Below are positions 11,801-18,343 of a DNA stretch of 28,320 nucleotides, in pieces. The position numbers and the translations under genes are program-made. Position 1 is the stretch's first letter, and the number at the start of each line of letters is the position of its first letter. A model generated the notes under the pieces. That model was not told where the DNA came from and ran no database searches. It saw only the letters and a list, made by a program, of their open reading frames with translations. The DNA is from a virus, in IMG/VR virus record IMGVR_UViG_3300030098_004476, positions 4,834 through 33,153 of that record; one strand, written 5' to 3'.

Positions 11801-12172
11801 AGTAAGTACATTTAAAGATTCGTTAGTGCTATTAAAAGTGATTACACTAGTACCTGATATAGTAGATGCTACACCAGCAGTTTTATAGAAAGGTAATTGT
11901 CCTTGTGAAGAAGATGCAACTATACCGCTACCACCACCACCACCACCACCGGCAGAATTAATAGTGTAAACGCCTGATGATTCACTAACTGTTACATTTG
12001 TTCCCGCAGAGATACCCACCACAGGTAGGGTTACAGTTCTTTGTGGTACATTGTTAGTTTGATTTAATTGTAAAATATTATCACTTAACGCCAAACTTGA
12101 TACGTTTGACCCTGAAACATTTTTTAAAATGCTCTTCTTTCCGTGTGGTAATATTCTTTTCGATAGTGGCAT
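5828..12172 (-). CDS. Giant repetitive tail-fibre protein with GIGT..P...L.V repeats (2114 aa)
   Basis: A 2114-residue protein, the longest in the window. From about residue 195 to 1986 it carries twelve copies of a motif of the form (V/I/L)G(I/V)GT..P...L.V, such as VGIGTDSPVKTLDV, VGIGTTTPQQPLHV and LGIGTDAPSSSLHV. The copies alternate with variable beta-rich segments with recurring Y, W, G and DGD-type turns. Such repeats are typical of long fibres of marine phages. Glycine-rich linkers occur near residue 77 and about 1515. The last 100 residues lack the repeat and may be a tip or attachment domain. No S74 chaperone motif was seen. The gene follows a terminator and has its own possible promoter. 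The fibre role rests on repeat type and genomic position; the receptor is unknown. Confidence 0.85.
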   Translation of the reverse strand: MPLSKRILPHGKKSILKNVSGSNVSSLALSDNILQLNQTNNVPQRTVTLPVVGISAGTNVTVSESSGVYTINSAGGGGGGGSGIVASSSQGQLPFYKTAGVASTISGTSVITFNSTNESLNVLTSVAGDAGLMLRNTNAASTANGLAVFDESDSRRLDVGYNNNTNESYIWSYAADVPLKIATNGTERMRILAGGNVGINTNNPSALLHVISGSNGYAARFDDGILLDGNNVQLLGYGQGNLWVMGNSGNPKLTLGYSHNWNYAVSLEYLKNATPNVGLSEFKVGQTQKNATTYDHGITSFYTSGSETMRLTANNRVGIGTDSPVKTLDVSGAIHTTQDYYLRRTGGAFYYQNTAGTNLWALYETNGDLAVYDYQGGGAQMVTFKNGGNVGIGSTNPSYPLHVMQGSNTYGMYMFNNGSKGIYFGDTNNDGTGFGKIGGVGGSLFLGSTQVYTSFIPTSDSSANLGQSNRRWSYSFFRYGQFGYSSGDDENSGSGGYVLGVSGNADRHPFMVKAYGDEGVPSFIVTSGSNVGIGTASPGYSLVVSGSAPEIQIKGNTPRLRLEDIDSGRSDWNLGLDSTQNGLNFAEVGVADNVLFLEAGGDVGIGTSGPTAKLDVRGSAKIGSSSYTTISDNEYDVSSGDFLLDVADDITLDAAGGDVKFSKAGGNKFTVYMDTNDNVWLQAKGTDKDLNITGVDNDTGQVTALSFDMSEAGLATFNTTPVVGTMTSSDNSTKAASTAYVTTAVAAAGGGDVSKSGTPVDNQLAIWTGANTIEGNANFTYNGTIVDINGNLRVQDSHTLAAGDSDDFYLYHDGNSTLRNDTGIFNITQNATSNLVMTTNGNSNQLVLKQSNGGVGVGTDAPSEKLHVVGNITGSSNLNLGTGVELQGGGTSTFSNAVNIGATDANQNTYLKIMGSGAGYTAAGIKLLTYNGANRPGGVYSYNHPNTAGWYSGPLYGTSFKWGVAYKSSLSDTGSSLESTADDANAIFTIQPDGKVGIGTTTPQQPLHVLTSANDKGILIDVSDDTHEGRLLFGDTSSNAIGHIGYNHALETMRFTVGGYETVRMANDGSYSKLFLGADSTLGLYRYSNRMDFYISSNPRMHLDASKLYSATSGGPLLDLTPTGGEANYGFYGDQNTGMSRSAADTLHLLTAGVSGMTMNSTQGVGIGVIAPDTLRQGQGLTISGTGITSTAYTSSTHTRVTSLYAPSLGSGSYVLAGIGGKHSQMGGGRAEPPYMVIGAAEQTSLHQNAMGGGRAVSLVLAGTAGYNSGGQDYGNFGSLLFHGNSNWSSNARRWLVSNAWRRSGAGDMGLGFASETSASLDPTISGSIPSVVFSTDSNYGTAGKGGLLVGNTSHIATGKVTVVDADNGVPLTLAWDGSHYTTFGMNSGGDTVIKSHHGQLALETDTGGERIRLDSKGDVQADLGGAAGTYLFKVVDSSQNWLFTVHDDGLVGLHGSDPAIEIKERASAPNHTAAFGKLWVKNDDPANLYYTDDDGNDIALTNNGSAAGGGGSAAGSDTQVQFNDGGSSFGGDAGLTYVKGTDTLTVASNININANLISGSSGHLQLYAADNVNLNSEAGITNFNYRGTETFRIAAGASSPVTLQPKASGYDLVLAAQDGTSVLHLDSADKHIGIGTTNPSYKLDVYDDVSSFVGRFKNTSNNGYVLRLEASDSTLDFQTDHIIYSYNMHFGDDSKNLYLRTLGRKLGVGTSSPATAFHVSGTNIVSRFQDTTGVAFTDIKRIGVEDTYAAVLAGNAGQALGTTDDAYTDIWTNKSRYIAFRHATGSTTDGATTYMSGSRASSEYLRFKTTGNNYSKGAVIEGPNELYIRTAGKDLSLDSGNNLTTHYDKEYAIYNDTGNPVFHIRSGSTAAIEYEADGDIRFKSAGTSTKMSMLTNGNFGIGTTAPDDLLHVLGGDVDPSIKLQNNRSGHNGYYLMEHRGSTLKLQSTGSAVVPIRFTIQNADIMRIDDTGLGIGTDAPSSSLHVSGGAIQKDIGESVYLRAIHAGFDSNAILQHQPNTQYVKAEATSPPGAGAIPTELPLAESKYTGLEITVMQRWDADPEGALTVQKQAGSSDVIYEGGSNSASATVSIAAYRGANKTFVIVAPGVWVVKD

Positions 12173-12180
12173 ACATAATA

Positions 12181-12197
12181 CCTAGGTTGCCTAGGTT
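12181..12197. repeat. Twin CCTAGGTT direct repeats before the fibre gene
   Basis: Two copies of CCTAGGTT start at 12181 and 12190, nine bases apart, close to one helical turn. Each contains the palindrome CCTAGG. They lie between the capsid-operon terminator and the fibre start, about where transcription of the fibre gene would begin. This is consistent with an operator, but that is inference. Confidence 0.5.
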
Positions 12198-12231
12198 AAA
12201 AAAGATTGTGGGGGTTTTTATACAGACCCCC
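12198..12231 (-). terminator. Terminator of the head operon
   Basis: On the minus strand GGGGG(T) at 12231-12227 pairs with CCCCC at 12214-12210 around an AU-rich loop, and a run of six T follows at 12203-12198. It lies 38 bases beyond the capsid gene stop. The hairpin plus T-run would end the head-gene transcript; in archaea the T-run itself is the main signal. Confidence 0.7.
12214..12224 (-). promoter_or_regulatory. Possible TATA box inside the terminator loop
   Basis: The loop of the terminator reads TGTATAAAAAC on the minus strand, an acceptable archaeal TATA box. It predicts a start near 12193, about 20 bases before the fibre ATG at 12172. No other TATA candidate lies between the terminator and the fibre gene. 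Confidence 0.4.
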
Positions 12232-12244
12232 AACTGTAAACCGT

Positions 12245-12256
12245 GCTCCGAAGAGC
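12245..12256 (-). other. UUCG tetraloop hairpin after the capsid gene
   Basis: GCTC-TTCG-GAGC is a four-base-pair stem closed by the very stable cUUCGg tetraloop. It lies 13 bases 5' (on the transcript) of the terminator stem, just past the capsid stop. It may stabilise the 3' end of the abundant capsid messenger. Confidence 0.5.
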
Positions 12257-12268
12257 TGATTATTTACC

Positions 12269-13354
12269 TTATGCAGTGTTAATAACAACTACACCAGTTT
12301 CAGGTCTAATGACCTTTAGTCCGTATCTCATAGACATATAAGAACCGACAATTCCGAAACCGGGGTTTGCTTCTTCTACAGTCAATGGGCGTCTTTCGAC
12401 GTAAGCCATTTGTTTGACACTAGAATCAAAGACACCAAACCTTGAGGATGGTATCCAAGCACTTGTGAAAACGTTTAGACCGTAGATTTGTCCAACTAGA
12501 CCGTTAGCAGCGGTATTCTCTAAGAATCCCATTTGACCACCATCGTTACGTGGGTTTCCAGTACCGAGTGATGCTGCGACTGTGAAGTCAGCCAAATCAA
12601 GTAAAGACCTGTAGTGTGCTGGGGAAATGAAGACGGTGTCTGCATTGTATCCCATATTACCAATCAATTCAATTGCGTTGGTAAGGTCAGCAAGTCTTAG
12701 CTTTCCTGCAACTCCTGAAACAGCTGACACATAGTGACTTTTTGTCAATTGTGCGTCAGATGTCAAAGCGTAGTTGTACAATCTTCCTGTATCAACAGTA
12801 CCACCACTAGCGATGAATCCACCGTAAATATTTTCAGAGAAATCGGTAATCGAACCTGTACCATTTTCTCCAGTATTTACGCCAATGTTTGAACCGCTAA
12901 TACCTGTACCAAATGTAGTGTCTGCTAATCCCATCAAAGCGTAAATGACGTGTTTTTCCAAATGTCTATCTACTGCTCTGCGTGCTTCGTTAAGGGCCAA
13001 CTCAACTTCGTTGAATCGGGAATCCTCAATCATTCTTCGGGTTACACCTACTGCAATACCCCACTCTTTAACAGATACTCTCTCGGAGCGCATCTTTGTG
13101 TGTTGGTATTTAGGTGTAGAACCTTCGTCTATCTGTTCCATATTCATTGATGGAAGACCAAATGTAATATCTATGTCTCCACCAGTGTCAGTTACCATAC
13201 GTTCTGTAAACAAACTGATTGCAGGGATATCGGTTGTTCGATAATCGACGAGTGCGTCTTTATAATCAATAAGGACTCTCTCTCCTGTACCGCCTGTTGC
13301 TGCGTATGAACCTGTGTTATTGGATGTTAGTATACCTTCTTGTGTTGTAACCAT
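12269..13354 (-). CDS. Major capsid protein, HK97 fold
   Basis: About 361 residues, the usual size for an HK97-fold capsid protein. Seen: an N-arm, then a long amphipathic helical segment (SVKEWGIAVGVTRRMIEDSR followed by EARRAVDRHLEKHVIYAL) typical of the spine helix and its surroundings, then a beta-rich axial domain ending in GLKVIRPETGVVVINT. It follows the protease and decoration genes and precedes a terminator, as expected for the capsid gene. I chose the ATG at 13354 because AAGTGATT lies just upstream and resembles the site before the decoration gene; a GTG at 13363 in the same frame is the alternative. There is no obvious R-x-F-A protease site in the N-arm. Role: the shell of the icosahedral head. 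High confidence from context and helical pattern. Confidence 0.85.
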   Translation of the reverse strand: MVTTQEGILTSNNTGSYAATGGTGERVLIDYKDALVDYRTTDIPAISLFTERMVTDTGGDIDITFGLPSMNMEQIDEGSTPKYQHTKMRSERVSVKEWGIAVGVTRRMIEDSRFNEVELALNEARRAVDRHLEKHVIYALMGLADTTFGTGISGSNIGVNTGENGTGSITDFSENIYGGFIASGGTVDTGRLYNYALTSDAQLTKSHYVSAVSGVAGKLRLADLTNAIELIGNMGYNADTVFISPAHYRSLLDLADFTVAASLGTGNPRNDGGQMGFLENTAANGLVGQIYGLNVFTSAWIPSSRFGVFDSSVKQMAYVERRPLTVEEANPGFGIVGSYMSMRYGLKVIRPETGVVVINTA

Positions 13355-13370
13355 AATAATCACTTATTCC

Positions 13371-13769
13371 TTATAGAATCACCTTCTTTAAAGATAATCC
13401 GTCACCGGTTGCTAAAGCTGAAGTTTCTGCGTAGATTCCTACTACTGAACCTTGACCTTTTACAACTGGGGTAGCTGTTTCTAAGTACATTCCTGCACCT
13501 TGAACTGCTATTTCTGCTCCGGGGTTAATGTTTCCTGAACAAAATGTTCTTAACAATACTCCCTTCCCTGTTACTACATTTACAACGTTACCGGATGTTG
13601 CTGCGGTTAATGATACTCCAATACCTTTGGCTCCACTCACTTTTACTGGTTGGATTTGTCCATTGGTGTGTTGAACTACATAATCACCTGCTGCAATAGT
13701 CTCGTTTGCTGTAAATGGTAAGATGCGGCTTGGTGCCCCACCATCGTTTACAATTATTTCTGTTGCCAT
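13371..13769 (-). CDS. Capsid decoration/stabilising protein (DUF2190-like)
   Basis: A 132-residue all-beta protein. It opens with a region like those in DUF2190-type decoration proteins (FTANETIAAGDYVVQ) and continues with VKVSGAKGIGVSLT and GKGVLLRTFCSGNINPGAEI, the G-x-G-V pattern of a small beta-barrel. Proteins of this type bind the outside of HK97-fold capsids and stiffen them. The gene lies between protease and capsid genes, the usual place for a gpD-like protein. The start has the strong archaeal site AGGTGATT five bases before ATG. The assignment is by resemblance and position. Confidence 0.7.
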   Translation of the reverse strand: MATEIIVNDGGAPSRILPFTANETIAAGDYVVQHTNGQIQPVKVSGAKGIGVSLTAATSGNVVNVVTGKGVLLRTFCSGNINPGAEIAVQGAGMYLETATPVVKGQGSVVGIYAETSALATGDGLSLKKVIL

Positions 13770-13780
13770 AATTTAATCAC

Positions 13781-14254
13781 CTATTTCCTATTAAATCGGA
13801 TTTCTCCGTTTTTATTCATAGAGAACATTCTCTCTACTTCAGGTTCGGCCTCTACGGCCTTTTCTTCAGAATCTTTAGCGATACCTTTACCGAAAGTTTT
13901 TTCGGTTTCTGGTGCCTCCATAGACTCTAATGCTTCATAAAACCCTGAAAGTTTGTTATCTTCCCATAGAGCTAATTCTTCAGTTCGAGCGGCTTTGTTA
14001 TCCTCTTCGACTCTTCCCAATAGCAATTCTTTAGAGATGACGTTACCAACAAGTTCGTCTTTGACGCGCTTTGCTTCAGCAACTTGTCTCTCCTCTTCTG
14101 CTTTTTGGAAATCGGCGACGAGTTTGGTAGCCTCTTCGTACTTACCTTCTAACTCTTTATGGGCGGTTGATACTTCTTCCAGTTGCTTTTTGTATGAAGC
14201 AAACTCTCTCTCTAAAATCTTTTCAGATTCGCTTTTTACAACTTCCTCGCTCAT
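13781..14254 (-). CDS. Possible nested scaffold gene inside the protease gene
   Basis: Met261 of the protease-scaffold protein (ATG at 14254) is preceded by AGAGGTC six bases upstream, a good ribosome site. It sits exactly at the junction between the Cys-rich linker and the coiled coil. Starting here would give a 157-residue scaffold-only protein in the same frame, as in lambda, where Nu3 is made from inside gene C. The site and the domain boundary are seen; use of the start is inferred. Confidence 0.4.
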   Translation of the reverse strand: MSEEVVKSESEKILEREFASYKKQLEEVSTAHKELEGKYEEATKLVADFQKAEEERQVAEAKRVKDELVGNVISKELLLGRVEEDNKAARTEELALWEDNKLSGFYEALESMEAPETEKTFGKGIAKDSEEKAVEAEPEVERMFSMNKNGEIRFNRK

Positions 14255-15034
14255 ATTATCGACCTCTTTGTGTTCACCGTCGTGGTCACATTGGCACTTA
14301 TCTTCTGAAGGTCCATCACAACAATGTTCTTTGGTTGCAAACTCCCTTTCAGTTTTTGTACCGCATTCCGTGTCAATCGTGCATTCCCCACAGACGGGCG
14401 TTGCTATTTCATTATCTATAAATGAAACCTCAACAGGCCTGATGTTAGTGGCATAAGAATCGCCCATAACATCGACATCCTTCGAAAACCAGTCTATACT
14501 GACGTGAGTGATGTCACCGCCTTTAACTTTCTCTATCACTTCAGCTGTTCTTTCTGTAGGTTCAAATACTTGAGCCTGCATCGTAACAGCAACTTTTCCA
14601 TTTTCCATCTCCTCAATTTGAGGATTAAATGCCTTTCCGATTAAATCTTCAGGCGTTCTTTGATGAGTGTAATATATAGGCAGTTCATTGAAAGCTTCTA
14701 AACTTTCTTTAAGAATACTTGGTTCAATGAAAACTTTTTGTTCTTCGCCTTCAACTTCATAGTCGTGTCGACCTGAAGTAATAGCTTTGATAGGAAACTC
14801 CCAAACATCCCTCTTTTCTTTAGAAGATTGTTTAATCTTTTCCACATCTAATTTGAAATCCATAGCAAAACTTCTTTGGGTCTCAGCGCTGTTAATAGTT
14901 CCAAATTCTTTTTCTTCACCATTCTCTTCTGCCCACATTAGGCACATTCCCTTTGCCATAGCTTCGGGATTGTCTATTCCTCTCTTTTTAAGTCGAGGAC
15001 CTAACTCTAATACACATCGTTCAAACGTCGTCAT
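13781..15034 (-). CDS. Prohead maturation protease fused to a scaffold domain (417 aa)
   Basis: Residues about 75-215 form a prohead-protease-like domain: YYTHQRTPEDLIGKA supplies a candidate catalytic His (H124), DITHVSIDWFS a candidate catalytic Ser (S179), and RPVEVSFIDNEIATP the following strand typical of the family. A Cys/His-rich linker (C215 to H255, nine Cys/His) follows. Residues 262-350 are a highly charged coiled coil like a scaffold (delta) protein, and the last 50 residues are acidic then basic. The short N-terminal domain (residues 1-40) is unusual for the family. The ATG overlaps the portal stop by four bases, with GGAGGT seven bases upstream. Role: scaffold for procapsid assembly, later cleaved by the protease. 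An internal start at 14254 may give free scaffold. Confidence 0.8.
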   Translation of the reverse strand: MTTFERCVLELGPRLKKRGIDNPEAMAKGMCLMWAEENGEEKEFGTINSAETQRSFAMDFKLDVEKIKQSSKEKRDVWEFPIKAITSGRHDYEVEGEEQKVFIEPSILKESLEAFNELPIYYTHQRTPEDLIGKAFNPQIEEMENGKVAVTMQAQVFEPTERTAEVIEKVKGGDITHVSIDWFSKDVDVMGDSYATNIRPVEVSFIDNEIATPVCGECTIDTECGTKTEREFATKEHCCDGPSEDKCQCDHDGEHKEVDNMSEEVVKSESEKILEREFASYKKQLEEVSTAHKELEGKYEEATKLVADFQKAEEERQVAEAKRVKDELVGNVISKELLLGRVEEDNKAARTEELALWEDNKLSGFYEALESMEAPETEKTFGKGIAKDSEEKAVEAEPEVERMFSMNKNGEIRFNRK

Positions 15035-16317
15035 ACAACTACCTCCACAACCTCTTCTTTCTTAACTTTCTGGTTGCTTTGCTTTCTCTTGTTACCTGAT
15101 TTATTTTTAGAAAGTCTTTGTTCTGTTCTGCGACCTTCTTCTTTTTTATCTTTATCCCTACCTCCACTGAGAGGTATATTTGGGTCAGTAGGTTGCATTT
15201 CTACAACTCCTTCCTTATCTAAACCTCTTTCAGCTCTTACTTCTCCAGAAGCTAATACACCTTCTGATAGATATATCATATCTGTTTTAGCTTTTGTAAA
15301 TGCGTCTTCTAAGTTGAGTGCACGGAAAACAAAACGGGCATCGCCAAGTTGTGGCATTAGTTGTGAATTAATTGATGATTCTACAGCTTTTTGTAAATAT
15401 TTAACATAAGGTTCAAAAATAGGTCTTGCCTCAGCAGGGTTAGACCACATTGTTCTTGGTACCTTTAAAGCCATATGTATTTTATCTAATAAATCATCTG
15501 TGTATTTACCATATTCAAAAGCACGGTCAGTACCTTCGAGTTCTTTAATTTGAATATCGTTACCGTGAATTATATCTTCACCGGGTTCTAAAGTATTAAA
15601 AGTTTCAACAATTTCATTAATCTTATCAGGGCCATAGGGCATATCAGGGAGCCCGCAGGAAATGTCGAAACGAGAGACCGCATATTTGTTAAGAGCGGCA
15701 CCGATGTCACGCTCTGCATAATCTTTTAGGTCTACTAAGTATAAAATAGTATGGATGTCTGAAAGTCCATACGCATAATCATCAAAAGGATTGTTTTGTA
15801 ATTCTACTATCTCATCTGGGTCAAAACGAACGTCTTCTTGGTCAGCGCCTACAGATTGGTAGTACCACATTACTTGACCGTGTTCGTTTCTTTTAACATA
15901 CATATTTTGAGAAGAACGTAGAACTAGGTTGTCTCCAGTCCATTCCAAATAGCCTGAACCAAAGATTCGAGCATTGCGTAGCCAACCATAGATTGTCATA
16001 TCAATATTGATATCAACAAACATCTTCTCTATTTTTTCTCTAAGTTCCTTATCTTCAGTAACAATATCATAACCATCCTTTACTGCATAAAGACAAGGTA
16101 AATCAATTAAAGAACGTACAATTGGGTCTGATAAATAAACATTCATATAAGTTCTGTTGTCACCTATATGCTGTTCGTAATTTCTTTGTCCCTGACTGTG
16201 GGAAAGTTTTAATCTTCTTATAACACCGTCTCCGAAGCTACGCGGGTCATCCTTTTTTGTAGTAGGATTACTGCCCGTAACAGCAAAAATGCGGCGTATT
16301 CTATCACCAAGACCCAT
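15031..16317 (-). CDS. Portal protein
   Basis: About 428 residues. Features of HK97/SPP1-type portals are visible: an N-terminal region with YLSDPIVRSLIDLPCLYAV, a YGWLRNARIFGSGYLEW segment, an LQNNPFDDYAYGLSDIHTILY segment (the PxxxxYGxS pattern common to portals) and a long helix with DLLDKIHMALKVPRTMW in the clip/wing part. A basic, low-complexity tail ends the protein. The portal forms the twelve-subunit ring at one vertex through which terminase packages DNA. I chose ATG 16317; a TTG at 16326 is in frame. A TATA box at about 16352 puts the transcript start within a few bases of either, so the messenger is nearly leaderless. The stop overlaps the protease ATG (ATGA). Confidence 0.85.
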   Translation of the reverse strand: MGLGDRIRRIFAVTGSNPTTKKDDPRSFGDGVIRRLKLSHSQGQRNYEQHIGDNRTYMNVYLSDPIVRSLIDLPCLYAVKDGYDIVTEDKELREKIEKMFVDINIDMTIYGWLRNARIFGSGYLEWTGDNLVLRSSQNMYVKRNEHGQVMWYYQSVGADQEDVRFDPDEIVELQNNPFDDYAYGLSDIHTILYLVDLKDYAERDIGAALNKYAVSRFDISCGLPDMPYGPDKINEIVETFNTLEPGEDIIHGNDIQIKELEGTDRAFEYGKYTDDLLDKIHMALKVPRTMWSNPAEARPIFEPYVKYLQKAVESSINSQLMPQLGDARFVFRALNLEDAFTKAKTDMIYLSEGVLASGEVRAERGLDKEGVVEMQPTDPNIPLSGGRDKDKKEEGRRTEQRLSKNKSGNKRKQSNQKVKKEEVVEVVV

Positions 16318-16344
16318 TGGTATCAAATAATAAATAGACGGGTC

Positions 16345-16357
16345 TAATATTTAAAGT
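16345..16357 (-). promoter_or_regulatory. TATA promoter of the portal-protease-capsid operon
   Basis: CTTTAAATATTAG on the minus strand, centred near 16352, is a good archaeal TATA element. The predicted start is about 16326, at or just before the portal start codon, and no ribosome site is seen there. This would let the capsid genes be transcribed separately from the terminase. Confidence 0.5.
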
Positions 16358-16362
16358 TATGC

Positions 16363-18042
16363 TCATAAACCGCGTATATATCGCTTTCCAGAGCTAGAAT
16401 TGCGTCTTCCAGAGGTTGTTAATGTACTCCTACTGTGTCTTCCGCGTCTTGTTTTAGACTTCTTTTTAACGGTCACTGTACTAAGGCTTGCACTAGCAGG
16501 TAACATTGAAAGTGCAGAGTGTACACCAATCACACTACTGTCACAATAATCGTCGTGTTTTCCGTTTGGAGCAGCTATCTTTTCTGTTTTTTGAGTAGAA
16601 TCCATAACATATTCAATATCACAGTGTTCTCTATACCATTTCCACATTAATTTTTTGGCTTCACCTTCTTGGTAATCGGGTCTAGGAACCCTAATAGCAG
16701 TTTTTTGCACAAATGATACATAATCACGATAAGCATAAGTTTTTGACCCCCTTGGTCCCCCAGTAAATACGAAAGGTATGAAATGTATACTTCTTGGAAT
16801 ACATTCTAACCTTATATCCTGTTCGACCGCACCCCCAATACCTGTCGCGTCGATAATAACACGAGCAGCAGAAAAGGTATCAGCCACAGACATAATTCGT
16901 TCTCTTTGATAAGGAATATCGTGTCCTCCAGACTTTGGTCCGATTTCTTCCAAATAGATAAGTCGTGCGATATTGCCATCATCCAACTTTTCAGTACTCC
17001 ATACACTAATAACAGTAGAATTGACAGATTTGCCAATGTCAACAGCCACAGTATTGTTTTTTCCTGTTTGGACAATGGAATCGACCGTTTGTTGTGTAAT
17101 GAGTTCATAGTCGTCAAAACATCTCCTTATATTTTCTGGTATAAATACATTTGATATACTTTCCACGAATTCACATTCATATTCAGTTTTCCAGTGTATA
17201 GAGTCTTCACCCCATTCAGTCATTTTATTCAACATCTCCTCCTCTTCATAAGGAGCAGTATAAGCTTCACCCTTAACAATTGCATTTCGCCAAGTATAAT
17301 GTAATCGACTGAACGTATCTTCGTACCCTTCGTCATACAAATATCGGTACATATGATTATCTTTACTCTTGGGTGTACCAAGGTTGATAAACGGCGCCTT
17401 ATTCGCTACAATGGCAGGTTCAACGTTGTCGATAAACAACTCGTCTGCTATTAAAGGTGACTCATCCACTATTAAAAGTGTTGGGTGCTGTCCCCGAATA
17501 GATTGTCCTTGGTTAGAAGGCGCTACGGGTGCCCTACGCAGGATTGTACCAGCTTTCATCTTGATATGAGGCTTGTTATGTAGCTTATAATTACCGACTA
17601 GACTATCTAAAAATGCATTATCCCTAAAATGACGCAGTACATAATCAAAAATCAGGGCGCACTGGTCTTCTGTAGGTGCTAAAACAAACACAAGGTCCCT
17701 AAATCGGTTAAAAAACATAAAAATAACAGCTGCAACAGACAATGCCCAAGATTTTCCACTACCTCTAGGTGCTAAAATCGCTAATTTTCGGTGTTTATCC
17801 GGATTTCCTTCAGGATATGTCAAAGATTTGACTACAATGTCCATTTGTAGTGGTCTTAATCGTAAAGGTCTCTGTTGTTTGTCTAATAAATAGGTTTGAC
17901 AGAAGGCTCTTACTAGTTTTTCCATCTTTTTTTCATCTTTACGGACTTCTCCAAAAAAAGTAGATAGGTTTTGCGAGTCAAATTTGTTAGGTCCACTTAA
18001 AGCGGCCTTAATCTCTTTCGTCTGGTTCGCTACTGGTATCAT
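16363..18042 (-). CDS. terL: Terminase large subunit (559 aa)
   Basis: An ATPase-nuclease that packages viral DNA. Walker A is APRGSGKS (residues 91-98), Walker B is LLIVDE (189-194) with the catalytic Glu, and the coupling motif region is around INLGTPKSK (219-227). The RNase H-like nuclease has acidic residues at D335 (AVDIGKS), D398 (IIDATGIGG) and D497/D498 (KHDDYCDS). The last 35 residues are very basic, which may help DNA or portal binding. The length is normal for the family. The gene starts 34 bases inside the end of the small upstream gene, with GGAAG before the ATG, so the two are translationally coupled. It precedes the portal gene, as usual. All key residues are present. Confidence 0.95.
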   Translation of the reverse strand: MIPVANQTKEIKAALSGPNKFDSQNLSTFFGEVRKDEKKMEKLVRAFCQTYLLDKQQRPLRLRPLQMDIVVKSLTYPEGNPDKHRKLAILAPRGSGKSWALSVAAVIFMFFNRFRDLVFVLAPTEDQCALIFDYVLRHFRDNAFLDSLVGNYKLHNKPHIKMKAGTILRRAPVAPSNQGQSIRGQHPTLLIVDESPLIADELFIDNVEPAIVANKAPFINLGTPKSKDNHMYRYLYDEGYEDTFSRLHYTWRNAIVKGEAYTAPYEEEEMLNKMTEWGEDSIHWKTEYECEFVESISNVFIPENIRRCFDDYELITQQTVDSIVQTGKNNTVAVDIGKSVNSTVISVWSTEKLDDGNIARLIYLEEIGPKSGGHDIPYQRERIMSVADTFSAARVIIDATGIGGAVEQDIRLECIPRSIHFIPFVFTGGPRGSKTYAYRDYVSFVQKTAIRVPRPDYQEGEAKKLMWKWYREHCDIEYVMDSTQKTEKIAAPNGKHDDYCDSSVIGVHSALSMLPASASLSTVTVKKKSKTRRGRHSRSTLTTSGRRNSSSGKRYIRGL

Positions 18043-18343
18043 CTTCTTCCAACTCCCCTAAGAAGTTCATAAAGTTTTCGGTCTTTTCTTCTACTAAAGT
18101 AGGTATTTCAATATTAAGAGCACGAAACTCAGTATGAATATCGCGAACAATCTGGTTTCTTTGCTGCAATAGCTTTGTTCTAGCGTTAACATCCCGAATA
18201 CATACAGAAATTTCTTCCCAAAGCAAGTCTTCAATAACAAGATTTCGTGCCAAAAGTCGTACAAGTTCTTTATGACGTTCATATTCTCCTTCTCCAACAC
18301 GTTCTCTTAAACGTGACACATAATTCTCAACTTCGTCTTCCAT
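18008..18343 (-). CDS. Putative terminase small subunit (111 aa)
   Basis: A 111-residue, almost wholly helical, charged protein (RLRERVGEGEYERHKELVRLL, then EEISVCIRDVNARTKLLQQR) with an acidic tail. No clear helix-turn-helix was recognised. It is placed directly before terL, overlaps it by 35 bases, and has the size and helical character expected of a small terminase, which recognises the packaging site on the DNA and regulates the large subunit. Assignment is mainly positional. Its ATG follows the preceding gene's TGA directly. Confidence 0.55.
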   Translation of the reverse strand: MEDEVENYVSRLRERVGEGEYERHKELVRLLARNLVIEDLLWEEISVCIRDVNARTKLLQQRNQIVRDIHTEFRALNIEIPTLVEEKTENFMNFLGELEEDDTSSEPDERD

